Shown in pieces: positions 11,607 to 22,425 of a stretch of DNA of 64,000 nucleotides; position 1 is the first letter of the stretch; every line of letters starts with the position of its first letter. The DNA is from Lasioglossum baleicum (taxonomy: Eukaryota; Arthropoda; Insecta; Hymenoptera; Halictidae), in NCBI RefSeq assembly GCF_051020765.1, contig NC_134933.1:11071461-11135460 (forward strand), written 5' to 3'. The position numbers and the translations under genes were made by a program. Below the pieces are notes generated by a model, which ran no database searches, had not been told where the DNA came from, and worked only from the letters and a program-made list of their open reading frames with translations.

Positions 11607-12246
11607 GTGATTAATATACTTGCGGATTTAGAATTGGTAGGACACAAAATAGTAGCAACATCAGAGGAATTTTAAAAAATATTGTGATATTATTTTCAAT
11701 GTACTTGACCTATTAGATGGTTTATTTGTTTGGACTCTACGTGCATTATACATCTACAGTTGTAAGTAATTCAGACGTCACAGGATTTTGAAAATGTTGG
11801 AACCAAGCTCGAGCATCGTGGTGACCCATCACTACGCACAGGTAGGCTGTTGGATCTAGTTTTAGTAGTCTGGCGTGTTCGCACCTGTGCTCTGTTAGTC
11901 ACGTGATTTCACGCCTTCAGCGCGCGAACGCTGCAGGAAATTTAAACGTGTCCGTGGCGTTATCATGTCCTGCATAATTTGATCGTTTACGGTTACTACC
12001 AGCTTTTCGCGAGATCGAGGCTCCTCCGTGTCGGACAGTTATCCCCACCTCTGCTTATAGAAAGTTCGCCTACTTCCTTCGAAATTTCTTCCCGTTTGTT
12101 TTTATCCGTATTCGGAGAATAATTAAACTTGAATCGGACTAAAAATAATAAAACTGGTACACTGTTGTTCGTATATTCAAACAGCTCTTCGAGGCAAATA
12201 CTTCCCGTGCGACGTCAGAATTATACATTTTTTAATATAATATCAT

Positions 12247-12420
12247 TAGACTGCGGATTTTATGGACACATGACAAAAATGAGTAGATGGAACTCGAAAC
12301 AGTCGAAAGATAAAAGGAATTTAATGGTACTAGTAAAGTATGGTATTAGTAAAATTATTAATGGAAGAAAGAATTTTTGATTCGGCTCCAGTAGCTTGTG
12401 ATCGAGGCAAACACTCAGGA
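12247..12420 (+). mobile_element. TAGAC MITE, right end lost
   Basis: Left end TAGACTGCGGATTTTATG, then ATGACAAAAATGAGTAG and TTTTTGATTCGGCTCCAGTA as in other copies; the right terminus is not recognisable. Confidence 0.6.
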
Positions 12421-12750
12421 TCTCCGGTCGATCGTAGTTACGAGCAGCTGTAGGTCGTAAAATGCATCGAATTGGCCGGTGTAACACGGCGCAGAGTGGA
12501 TTCTATTCTCGCGGAAGATCGATTTCACTTAGCGGAACGTCAAGGATTAATCCCGAGGGGTCCGGGGCTGATCTATAATTCCAAGTCGATCCGTAAAAGC
12601 GGCGTCGATTGTCGAGGACGAAACCGAGAAGGCGGAGAGAGAGAACGAGGAGGCGGCCCTGCTCTACTCGGTCGGCTGCGGCCGGCAGGTTGACAGCCGC
12701 AACGGCAGCCGACATTCCTTCGTCAATCGGATAAACTGGATGCCATAAAT

Positions 12751-12960
12751 TTGCGCGAACGTACGCGACTGTCCCGTGGCCCGTTTCAGCGTACTTCGTT
12801 GGCGATACCAGTATCCGCCTCGGTCGAGCACTTTTTCTCCTAGTACGGAGCGCCGCTGGCTCTCGAACGCGTCAACGCCGCGACGATCCTCGAAATCGAT
12901 CCTTTTTACCAGGACAGACTTACATTGTTTTGCAACAAGTGCATCCTCGACGGTCCTCAA
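12751..12960 (+). pseudogene. Possible hAT transposase C-terminal relic
   Basis: Frame read from 12793 gives TSLAIPVSASVEHFFS, a stop at 12841, then YGAPLALERVNAATI. hAT transposases end in a dimerisation region with the form L-x-I-P-x-S-A-x-x-E-R-x-F-S-x-x-G followed by an R..L segment, and the spacing here fits, with H for the usual R. One in-frame stop makes it non-functional. The match is short and rests on one motif, so chance is possible. Numerous hAT-like MITEs in the window make a decayed source element plausible. Confidence 0.35.
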
Positions 12961-13076
12961 TCGTCCGGCCAAAATAGCACCGACTCCAAAAAGTATTGAC
13001 ACGGTAAATTACTATTTGCGAAAGAACGACACGCTTTTAAAAGCATTAGAAAACTTGGGAGATTGAAGCTTCCTTT

Positions 13077-13331
13077 TTGCAATCATCCTCTGAAATTTGC
13101 GGTGCGATTTCTTTTCGAAGGAAAGGTGTACTTACTGACAACTTCACAGTAACACACACACGCCAGTTTCACACGACTGAACTTGTTCCTCTATTGCATG
13201 AAACTGCTACAAAAAATATTTTACGAGAACGTAGGCACGTGGCGAAACGATCCATCGATGTTGCATCAGATGGATGGACTATTTCGGTTTTGAAATACTG
13301 GCTGTCAATACTGGCCGGCTCTATTTGTTAG
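13077..13331 (+). pseudogene. Possible hAT transposase core relic (SDGWT motif)
   Basis: An 84-codon frame reads ...FHTTELVPLLHETATKNILR..., then VAKRSIDVASDGWTISVLKY. D-[LIV]-x-S/T-D-G-W-T is the conserved signature around a catalytic Asp in hAT transposases, and the upstream helix-like stretch resembles the usual preceding segment. The frame closes soon after, and the expected following residues (SYL..TAHF) are not clear. It lies downstream of the C-terminal-like motif at 12793 on the same strand, the reverse of the order in an intact gene, so these would be two separate or rearranged scraps. Could be coincidence. Confidence 0.3.
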
Positions 13332-14029
13332 GCGAACGGAAGTTCAATTTTCGGTTTTTACGAACAGCAGGTTCTCGGGCCTCCATTAATCCGTGTCGCC
13401 ACACGCCGGTACTTAATCTTAGCCGTAAGCTTGATATGATTGCTGGACACCCTTTCCCTGTTCCGTGTGATAAATATTCATCGATAATTTGTCACTATGA
13501 ACACTCCAATGTGTGTATTGGAGTCGTGCTGATTTATTTGCGGCCTGGCTTCTTGTGAATTATTTCCGTGCGAGCTAGTCGTGATAAAGGTTAAATATAG
13601 AACCTTTGATTAAAAGTTTACTGTTGCGCCTTTGTTCGCGCAGCAACTTTGGCAAACTGATGATGAGTGGCCGCTAATAATTCACGTTATGCACGCCCCA
13701 GTTTTTGCAGATATTAAGTCCGCTGGTGGAGATCTCGTAAGAGTAGATCTCTTGCAAACGCTTCGTAACATTTGCGTTCTAAAATTTGGACAAATCTACA
13801 ATCGGACAAAAATTCTAAACAGAATCTAATAAATATGTGTGTTATTAATTTCATTTAAACCGAACTAAAATTATTTTTTGGTTTGTTAAATGTATCTAGA
13901 GCTACTGCAGAACATAAGGCATACAATGGATATAAATTTTCTGCTTTTTCACGATCTACAAAAAAGTTATAGTCGTAAACCGAGCAACACGCACATTTAA
14001 TAACCAACTGTCATAAAAAGCCCTACAAT

Positions 14030-14205
14030 CAGTGGCAGATTTAACGGTAAGCGGACAAAGCGGCTGCGCAGGACTCCGGAATATTTTTCATTACTTTTCT
14101 TTTTTGTTAATAAGTTTATGAGAGTTTTCTTGCAACTTCTATTTCTAACTTGAGTTTGAGGGCCCAAATTTTTACCGCTTGGGGCCTTGACTTGAGCCGC
14201 CACTG
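14030..14205. mobile_element. hAT-like MITE, 176 bp, CAGTGGC ends
   Basis: Begins CAGTGGCAGATTTAA and ends CTTGAGCCGCCACTG; the CAGTGGC terminal repeat is typical of hAT elements. A perfect 8-bp target duplication CCTACAAT flanks it (14022-14029, 14206-14213). Not related in sequence to the TAGAC family. No coding frame. Confidence 0.88.
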
Positions 14206-14213
14206 CCTACAAT

Positions 14214-14777
14214 ATGCAACAACCTAATAAATCCTATCACAGAAGTAACCAAATTTTTAAAAAAAGTGATCCGCGCCTTCATCGTCACCGGATCAAGGTT
14301 CCAGCGCGAGGCTAGTCGCGAGAGTTCGCGATCGCACTCTAGTATGCAGCAGGCGTGCATTTGCGCAATCGAATGCAGCTCAGAGCCCGGCTTGGCGCGG
14401 TGCAGCCGAGTATACAGGTGCAACTGGTAGCCGTGCCGCGCAGTCTGCCAGCAACGACTTTCAGCAGGGGCTCGGTGACTCGCGTGTACCGAACCAGTTT
14501 CCAGGTTTCACGTAGCCGGCGACGACAACGCTCGGCGCTCGTCGTCGACGACGACGTACTTGTACGCGCGGTTGCAGGCGGGTGCGAGCGGGTACACGCC
14601 TGTAATTACGCCCCCTCGGACCCCCTGCGCCACGAACGCGGCTTGAATGCGGCAGACCGTCCGCTAAACCGGACGAAAGAGAAACACGCCGGCTGCATAG
14701 AACAGCCTTTTATAACGAGCCACTCGGCCGCTACTCGGTAATTAACCGTTTGCCAATTAATGAGCACTGCCCGCGAA
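14214..14777. other. GC-rich patch, no recognised gene
   Basis: CpG-dense 14280-14720, including GACGACAACG and TCGTCGTCGACGACGACG runs. A 128-codon plus frame (14355-14741) shows no motif. Candidate promoter or CpG-rich regulatory region only. Confidence 0.4.
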
Positions 14778-15160
14778 ATTCTTCACTCGGGCGTTCTCTA
14801 TTTATCTCCCCTCTTTTTCTCTCTCTTTCATACACTCTCCTCCTCTCTTTTTTATCCTTCTCTCTTGGTCTCTGTTACTCTGGGTCACCAACTCTCTTGA
14901 TTTCTTTGATTGATGTTTCTTTAGGATTCGACTGTTAAATCAGGACAATCATTCTGCCTTAAATTTTTATAATATGCACGGAATATGTGTATCGCAGTGT
15001 TGCGAACAGGAGAAGTATTAATTGCAATTCTCCACTCGGGCGTTCCCTATTTATCTCCCCTCTGCTACTCTCTTTTTATCCTTCTCTCTTGATCTCCATT
15101 ACTCTGGGTCAACATCTGTCTTGATTTCTTTAATTGATATTTCTTTAAGATTCGACTGTT
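14778..15160. repeat. Tandem duplication of a pyrimidine-rich 249-bp unit
   Basis: Unit A starts at 14778 and unit B at 15027: ACTCGGGCGTT, CTATTTATCTCCCCTCT, TCCTTCTCTCTT, TCTTGATTTCTTT, GATTCGACTGTT. Unit B is interrupted at TTAA (15159) by the composite transposon; a remnant of its end (GTATTGCGAACAGGTACAGT) resumes near 16035. Unit A still holds the uninterrupted GACTGTTAAATCAGG. Confidence 0.85.
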
Positions 15161-15199
15161 AACCCTTTGCACTCGGAGCTATTTCAACTCGAATATTAA

Positions 15200-15705
15200 C
15201 TCGTTCGCTGCCAGGGTCTCATGGGAAAAACGTTCACCACAACCCATGATTCTTTTCGGGATTATATGACACCAATTGGAATAGACTTGACGTATTTATA
15301 TTTAGAACATTCTAAAAAAGTAAAATAAACATTCTTTTAAACTGGCACACATATGTGTCACTGGGCTATAACAATTTTGTTCAAAACACAACGCGTCTCA
15401 ACGTGTCTTCATAAATTGACCAAAAACGTTGTCACATATATGTGACGATAACTAGACTGTGTGGATCTTTATGCAAAATATAAAATGTTCGTATCGATTG
15501 CAGGACACAGGAGCCAAATAAAATTGTATCCTTCTTTTAATTATCCTAGTAAGTTGAAACTAATACAGTGATGTCCTTAAATGTTTTAAACATGTACACT
15601 GCTTTAAAATACACGTGCCCATTTTTGTTACAAATGCATAAAATCCGCAGTCTACTGATAACAAACCGACGTGTCACACATATGTGACGGCTGGTAGCGA
15701 ACGAG
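15200..15705 (+). mobile_element. Second TTAA-type (piggyBac-like) element nested in the first
   Basis: Ends CTCGTTCGCTGCCAG and its complement CTGGTAGCGAACGAG, flanked by TTAA at 15196-15199 and 15706-15709. Removing it and one TTAA restores ATATTAAACATTTCTTCC, as seen uninterrupted in the copies at 17003 and 39165. The interior has CACATATGTG-type palindromes near both ends and holds the TAGAC copy 15453-15654. Confidence 0.88.
15453..15654 (+). mobile_element. TAGAC hAT-like MITE nested in the TTAA element
   Basis: Ends TAGACTGTGTGGATC and CCGCAGTCTA. Flanks ACGATAAC and CTGATAAC fit an 8-bp duplication with two mismatches. Interior close to the 688-842 copy. Confidence 0.8.
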
Positions 15706-15778
15706 TTAAACATTTCTTCCGTTATGATCTTTCCGATATGATATTGATATAATACTTAAATATATAGTGATTGATTAG

Positions 15779-15981
15779 TAGATTGCGGATCTTTATGCAA
15801 AATAAAAATTGTCTGCATCGATTGCAAGAAATAGAAACTAAATTGATTGCTATTTCTTCCCTTAATGATTTTAACAGAGGAGAAATCATGTATTGACATC
15901 TGTAATTTTGAAAATTATTCGACAATTTTGAATTTCATCTAGTCAATTTTTTGCTATAAATGAATAAAGATCCGCAGTCTA
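15779..15981 (+). mobile_element. TAGAC MITE at the TTGATTAG site of the piggyBac-like host
   Basis: Ends TAGATTGCGG and CCGCAGTCTA. Flanks TTGATTAG (15771-15778) and TTGAGTAG (15982-15989). Belongs to the subfamily with CTGCATCGATTGCAAG, distinct from the copy at 39302. Confidence 0.85.
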
Positions 15982-16342
15982 TTGAGTAGGTACCAACATA
16001 TTTAACAATGCGAACAATCTTTGATTTACACGGGATATGTATGACAGTATTGCGAACAGGTACAGTATTAATTGCAATTACATCATGTTAAATTCATTGT
16101 ACTTCTATTAACAATGAATTGTAATTCTCTCTTCCCCCTCTCTCCGTTTGCATTCGAGTGGGGAGAACGGCGAGTGTGGCGCGGCGCGTGATAATACAAG
16201 CCTGTACCCGTCCCGCGGTAAAAGCGGCGCAAACCTGGCTACCGCGGGCAAATAATTACTCGACCCGCTCGGTCGTTATACCTTCCTTCCTCTCTCCTCT
16301 CCGCTCCTCGTCTCGTCGCGTCGCGTCGCGTCGGTGTGATAC

Positions 16343-16528
16343 TTACGCGTCGAGTTTTCTCGTCCGTGCTGCACGTTCGGAGGCGAACGATGCAATTGAG
16401 CGCGAATCTGGGTCTGATGATGCATGCTTCGACTCGCGCGATCGCCCGATTGGAAATTGCGAAGTGTGTCTCGTCGCGTGGGTTTTGTAATACCGCGATT
16501 CGCATAGGCTACCACAATTCAAAAGCAA
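16343..16528 (-). other. GC-rich segment with a consensus-like minus-strand splice donor
   Basis: On the minus strand the bases AACTCGACGC are followed by GTAAGTATC, a near-ideal donor. All three minus-strand frames stay open over 180 bases upstream, so no single frame is favoured. It could be the end of an untranslated or coding exon, or chance in a CpG-rich island. A TCGCG(TCGCG)n simple run lies at 16313-16333. Confidence 0.25.
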
Positions 16529-16590
16529 ACTTTTTGGCGTATTTGATTAACGAATGCATTGCTTTAACCCGTGTGAGGCATTACAGCGGA

Positions 16591-16665
16591 TGTACAAAGT
16601 ATTCGCACACCTCTTAGAAACGAATAACTTTTTCAAAATTGGACCCAACTAGCTAATGTATAAAT
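16591..16665 (+). repeat. Interspersed repeat, TGTACAAAGTATTCGTACACC type
   Basis: TGTACAAAGTATTCGCACAC, GAAACGAATAACTTTTTCAA, then GACCCAACTAGCTAATGTA; sister pieces at 42740 and 58127. Confidence 0.55.
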
Positions 16666-17002
16666 ATGATTTTTTAAAAATTGTTATTGGTCGCAATTGC
16701 GGTTTTTCAGAGTATTATAACGACGCAAAAAAATAAAATATGTTATTTTGTGGTTAGATTGTTACAATGGAAATATTTTATTGTCGAAATTGTACATCTT
16801 ATTTAGAATATTATTTTCTTTAAGCAAAATAAAACCTGAAATATTAAATAGTATTTGAAATATTTGTTTCGCCAAATAATGCCAACCTCTGGCCACTGTG
16901 GTAATAATTAATAAAATCAATATGTTTTTGATTTTGTTAATTACTGCCAGTGGCTGAACCACCGGACGTGACACACGCAATGAATGATCCAACTATGCTT
17001 AA

Positions 17003-17244
17003 CCATTTGCACTCGGAGCTATTTTAACTGGAAACTTAAACATTTCTTCCGATCTAGAATAATTCTATTTCCTATGATTTTTGAAATTTTTATGGATATG
17101 AAATTGGTATAATACCGCATACAATACCTAAATGTTTAGTAATTGATTAGAGATACCGGTATATTTAATAATCTAAACAATATTTTGAATAATGGTACAG
17201 CAATTTTTAGTGGTGCCTCAGAGGGGACAACCGAGTGCAAACGG
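17003..17244 (+). mobile_element. Intact piggyBac-like MITE, 242 bp (reference copy)
   Basis: TTAA on both sides (16999-17002, 17245-17248) and inverted ends CCATTTGCACTCGG / CCGAGTGCAAACGG. CCCTTTGCA-type ends with a TTAA duplication are characteristic of piggyBac-like elements. It carries no insertion: AGTAATTGATTAGAGATACC is the undisturbed TTGATTAG site. It serves to interpret the copies at 9983, 15163, 34604, 35957, 39165 and 59119. Confidence 0.9.
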
Positions 17245-17248
17245 TTAA

Positions 17249-19120
17249 ATTCCAGATCGACTGCTCTTGAAGAGGAACACCGCGCCGGCATTCCCGTGTG
17301 AGTTTATAAAGACCTCGTAAATTCACTGTTAGTATCACGCCCCGTTGCTCGTGGGACAAACCTCGTTCAGGGATGAAGGTTTCTTGCGAAAGAAGAAAGG
17401 TGTATACATACTTTCTGACAGCGAAAGTCTCAGGCGAAAGACTCCTATCTACCTGTGCACGTGTGCCGCGCGCGCGTTTAAACGCGATGTAAACGCGAGT
17501 GACCCAGACGAACGACTCATGGAAAGTAGACGGCGATTGTCTGACAAAATATGAAAGGGAACGCTTTTTATGGTGTCGGGGAGAAGTCGCGAGGCGAGAA
17601 CCAGCCTGATTTATTCGTTTCTCTGGAAAGATAGCGGACCGAGATCCGTTTTGGTGCTCGCCAATGCGATCTTGCTCACGTTCGATTTCGACAATTTTTA
17701 CAGAGAAACGAATCCGGCAGCTTTCTCTCGATTCTATCCAGTTGGCTATGAATTTTGGCGAGCTCTTATGGTTCCGCAGCCTTTGGATTTTCGGAACATT
17801 CGAAATCAGCTATGTAGAATGGAAGAGTAGTGATTTCTTCAAACTTCACTTTCCGGGACCAAAATATTTGCATTCATTTCTATACGATTTTTATTATAGA
17901 TTTTGACTAGGAAACTTCGGGAATGCAAGTTTTGAAGCACCCATTCAATCGTTCGGAAGTTATACAAGTGTGAAGTTGAACGATTTCGAGCGTTTTTGAC
18001 TGGCAAGGGCGCCGTCAGGATTAATTCGATTCTCTCCGCTTAATTAAAATTCTCAGTCCCGCAGGCATCACAAATGAATTACTTTTAGGGTTTCCAAACT
18101 GAGAGAGATCCGAAGAATTCTACCGACCGTGGCATCAATAAAATAAATAGCGATTCCCCTTTCTCTTTTTTTCTCAGCAGTAAATGATCGGCCCGATTCC
18201 ACGAAATAATCAATACGAGGTCCAGGGCCAGTTACTTTCTCCGATAGAGGATCCGTCCATCGAGCTGCGGCTATTAATTTCGAGAATCGAAAAACGTGCT
18301 TCGACCTTGCGCTCGGCCGGAGGAAAGCCGTGGGACTCTGACATGGAGGTTAAAGGTTGCTAATGTGGAACAGCTGAGTTCAACAGCTCACAGTTCAAAA
18401 ATTTCTTTCATCTTCGTGAAAGCTACTTGTGGATGTACTTAGAACTGTACCTGTCTAATTAAGATCAAAAACATTTTTGTAATTAGCTTGGGAAGTTAGT
18501 TTATGAATAGCGAAAGAACTTCTTAGTTATGATCGCAAAATAAGCGCTCTGTATCTTTTATCAATTACAATATGTTTGTACTATTGGCCAATTGCTAAAT
18601 AATTTACTACAATCATCTTAAAAGAAAAGAAATGAAATATTACGATGTTCCTTGCAACCTGCATTCGCTGTGCGGGGTGAAAGCCGTGATGAGGCACGCA
18701 TACATACGTGAAATAGTATTGGGCCGACCCTCCGCCGAATTCGAATCCGAATCCAAAGCCCTTGCGAAAGCAAAAGGCGAGCCAAGGCCTCGGGCGTTTT
18801 GACGGTTCCCGTGAAACGTTCCGCGAAACGAGCGCAACTTACGAAACAGCTGATTAGCCGATACCCAGTCGGCCGATCGTGACACGTAACATTGCCCGTT
18901 CCTGAATGGACGAACGCACGTCGGCTTGTAAACCGTTTGACCAGATCTTCCGCGATTCCGCAATCGAAAGTAGGCATCCGCCTCTCGACGGACACGTAAA
19001 GAGAAACGGCGCAAAACAATGGGAACGAAGACAGTAACGTTTCGATGAATTGTGTAGTGGTCCAAATCACAACTCCAAATAAAACAGTAAAAACGTTTAA
19101 AAATTGTACAAAATACGGAG
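17249..19120. other. Unannotated stretch
   Basis: No repeats recognised. At 18618-19137 two minus-strand frames of 171 and 165 codons overlap, so at most one could be coding; neither shows a domain or clear splice pattern. Confidence 0.5.
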
Positions 19121-19149
19121 ACGTTGTTCTCAATCAATTAAAATTATTT

Positions 19150-19234
19150 ACGCAAGAAATGGATCTTTATTCAGCTTGGTTTCCAATGCAAATGATGTAT
19201 AAACATTTTAGTTTGCATAAAGATCCGTTGTCTA
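19150..19234 (+). mobile_element. TAGAC MITE fragment, right end
   Basis: GTTTGCATAAAGATCCGTTGTCTA at the right end is the family terminus; the left end is worn away. Confidence 0.55.
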
Positions 19235-19964
19235 GTTATTATGTTGATATTATTCATGTACGACAAAAATAAGTTATTGCCAGGATACCTGTCGAATGAG
19301 TCTGTGAGTCAGTGACCGTCAATATTGTTTCGGAAAATATTTGACTGGCAATTACTGCCACACGCGTATTTTATTTCTTTCTTTGTTTTTTATTGTCACA
19401 TTGACCGGGTTTTAGAACGAGGACTATTGATTCTTCCGCGACCCTGAGAGGCTTGACCACTATCGAGCCTGCTTTCCGCCATTACTCTGCAAATTCGGTC
19501 GGCCATAACTCTCGTCGCAAAATAAACTTCCACAGGCGCGGCGCGGCGGAACGCACAAAATATCTGCAAACAACGATCCGATAAAAATGGATTTCCCTGG
19601 CGCATTTCGCTACGTTCGAATTAACAGCGTGGGCGAGGTCGGTAATTAAACATGACGTCGAAGGCCGCACGAACCCGAATCTCATGATGAATCGCACTCT
19701 GTCCGCTGGATTATCAGGCAATAACGATGACTAACGTTCCGGACCATTGGACCGGTGATCTATCAAAATATATCGTTCAACCTTTCGGGCTTGGGTTAGC
19801 TTAAATATCGCTAAACGACTGCCGAAATGTCAATCTCCGCGGAGCTTTTCAATTTCAATTTGCGCTACTCTCGAATTCAACTCTGCGATTCCATCAGCTT
19901 TTTCACGCTGAACCTACCACGATCACCGGGTTTTACGCTTCGCAGTTATTGAAATTATAGAGAC

Positions 19965-20144
19965 CTTCTCTGGTATATTCTGGTATATTCTAATATGTTC
20001 TCCCAAATGCTGGTTTGTTGCAGTATGCTCTGCTACATTCTGCTATGTTTTAGTATATTCTAGTATATTTTACCATATTCTACTATATCCTAGTAAATTC
20101 TAGCATTTCTTACCATGTTCTAGTATATTCTGGTAGATTCTAGT
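19965..20144. repeat. TATTCTRGTA minisatellite, left part
   Basis: Degenerate 10-bp units (TATTCTGGTA, TATTCTAGTA and variants) run up to 20144. Cut from its right part (20574-20800) by the element 20145-20573. Confidence 0.85.
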
Positions 20145-20573
20145 CAGAGTTGGGCAAAAGTTTAATCAACGATTGACGAATAAATTTCTACTTTAATCAT
20201 TAATCGCAATTAACAATTATACTCCTACTTCAGTCGTTAATTGCGGTTAACGATTACATGCTTTTCGATTGTAATCGTCAATCGGATCATTGATTAATGA
20301 TTGACTGCTGAATATGTAATCAATTCTCCATCTCCGCTCTCTGTCTCTCTCTCCCTCCTTATTATCTTCTCTCCTTATTATCTTCTTATTACATACCGAT
20401 TAACTTCAACAATTGATTAAATTAGTCTCCGATTTTTCGATGATTTCTTTTTTTAATCAACGATTGACGATTAACTTCATCAATCGTCGAATTTTCAATG
20501 ATTACCTTTCTTGTTCGTACACGTCAATTAATCAATCTTGATTAAAATTTTAATTGATTAATGCTTATCACTG
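20145..20573. mobile_element. hAT-like element inside the TATTC minisatellite
   Basis: Left end CAGAGTTGGGCAAAAG, right end TTATCACTG, flanked by the same 8 bases ATTCTAGT (20137-20144, 20574-20581). CAG-starting ends with an 8-bp duplication suit hAT. The terminal match is weak beyond CAG, and a flank inside a tandem repeat could match by chance. The interior is dense in short inverted repeats such as AATCAACGATTGACGA and TTGATTAATGATTGAC, plus a CT-rich run at 20335-20395. Confidence 0.65.
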
Positions 20574-20800
20574 ATTCTAGTATATTCAGATATATTCTGG
20601 TGTATTCAATTATATTCAGGTATATTCTTGTACATTCTGGTATATTCTAGTACATTCTATTATATTCAGGTATATGTTGGTATATTCAAGTATAATCTGG
20701 TATATTCAAGTATATTTTGCTACATTCAAGTATGTTCTGGTACATTCTACTATATTCGAGTAAATGATAGTATGTACATCCTATCATATTCAGGTATATA
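20574..20800. repeat. TATTCTRGTA minisatellite, right part
   Basis: About 22 degenerate 10-bp units including TATTCAGGTA and TATTCAAGTA. Its open frames give Tyr/Ile-rich periodic peptides that are by-products of the repeat. Confidence 0.85.
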
Positions 20801-22324
20801 TATATTCTTTTATGGCAAATACATTCGATATTATAATGACTACCGTTCAAAATAAAAAACATGAAAACTAAATCATCGATTGGCAGCACAGCGCAGCCAT
20901 TTCGATTCGGACAGCAAACAAACGCGGTTGACAAAATTGCCCCGGTTGGCGGCGGCACGCGTGTGAAGTCCGCTCGATAGGGGATCGATAGATCATCATG
21001 CGTCCGCGGGGATCAAGGACTTTCATGCCCATAAACGGAGCAGGAGCTCGGCTGTTTTAGCCGCTATTAGCGCGGGCTCACACGTGCGTAGACACACGCA
21101 GCTGCAACAAGTGTCGTGGCTCTCACCGGAAGCGAGGTATAAGGCTGCGGCGCGGCGTTATGCGTGCTCGTGTATTTAATAAATAGAAAATGTCGCGGGG
21201 TTGTGTAAAGCTTGCCAACGACGACGGAGAGGAATAAAACGAGAGGGAACAAGAAGGAAGAAAAAGAAAAAAAGTGCGCGCGAGTCGGTAACACATTTTT
21301 CGTATGGCTTGCGAGCGTGCACACGCTTGCGCGAACTGCCTCCCTAGATGGAGAGAAAGCACGTTCGCGCGTTTATGGTATTAACCGCGCCGGCATACGA
21401 AATGATTCGATATTGCGGACATTTTTTTTCCATCTGCGCGAACTAACGGCAGGGTCGATCAAAATCACCCGTGACATTCGAACCGCTGCTGCTGTGGTCC
21501 CAGAGACCTTGCGATTGCTAATTAGCGGGATACGACGCGTTCGCCGGGCTCTCGCGAAACGAATAATTGCAGAAATGTTAACGGTCGGCGTTTTTACGCT
21601 GACCCAGTTCGAGGGCGCGGGAGAATCGGGAGTAGTCTGCTAACGGAAAACTGCCAAATATAAAATTAATTACCCTGTGACGCGCAGATTTCGACAGCGG
21701 CGGGTCCAAAAAGTGTTTAAACGTTTCCGATTCTCGAAAAATTGTCGATATTTAAACTGTGAGCATTTCTTTAAAACAAGAAGTGGTACCATACATATAT
21801 CTAAACTCATTTTACAGCTGAAGCCTTCACTGTCACAACTCATCGTTCATTTTTATTTATATTTTCGCTAGATACGGCAGATCGGTAGATACGTCTTGTT
21901 TAATATTTTACCACGTTTTTATTAGCTCGCTTTCTTATCTGTGTGTTTGTCTGTTCGGTACAAATTTTGCAATTGATTCTAAACTGACTTCCCGATGAGC
22001 TGGAGACTTGAAATTTTAAACGTAGCTCAGAACTGGATGACAATGCAATATTTAAAATTTTTTAAAAGCCTATGCGTTTAGGAGATATAAACTATAAAAT
22101 TTAACCGTTACACTTCCCCGCGTGACGCTCGGTAGTACGTGATCGCGTTCGGCGATCCCCACTCCGCGCGACAGCGCTCCCTACTCCACTACGCGTTCCC
22201 ACTCTTCAGGACTATCTGTACGGGGTTAGGAATCTGTATGGGGCTAGGAAAATTATTTTATACTTTTTAGTCCGTTTTAAAAACGTGGAATTTAAAAAAA
22301 ATATATTTTTATTTAAATAATTAT
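20801..22324. other. Unannotated stretch
   Basis: GC-richer at 20900-21650 with a 143-codon plus frame (21212-21643) lacking motifs. Nothing else seen. Confidence 0.5.
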
Positions 22325-22425
22325 TTAGAATATTCTAGTATATATTCAGGTATATTCTCTCGGGTACATTCTAATACATTCTGGTATATTCAAGTATATT
22401 TTGGTATATTTTGGTATATTTTGGT
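22325..22425. repeat. TATTCTRGTA minisatellite, second locus
   Basis: The same 10-bp unit (ATTCTGGTATATTCAAGTAT, then three TATTTTGGTA units) 1.5 kb from the first array. Confidence 0.8.

Larger units (their letters stand above)
15163..16018 (+). mobile_element. piggyBac-like MITE with two further insertions (composite)
   Basis: TTAA (15159-15162) precedes CCCTTTGCACTCGGAGCTAT. The element is split at GAATA-TTAA by the TTAA element 15200-15705, and at TTGATTAG by a TAGAC MITE 15779-15981. Its last roughly 90 bases are replaced by resumed flank near 16018. It lies inside tandem unit B of the 249-bp repeat. Confidence 0.85.

Noticed and set aside
18618..19137. 171- and 165-codon overlapping minus-strand frames as a gene
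   Set aside because: Two frames are open over the same bases, neither shows a domain, and no convincing splice or start context is seen; likely chance.
20628..20855. 75-codon Tyr-rich frame
   Set aside because: Translation of the TATTCTRGTA minisatellite.
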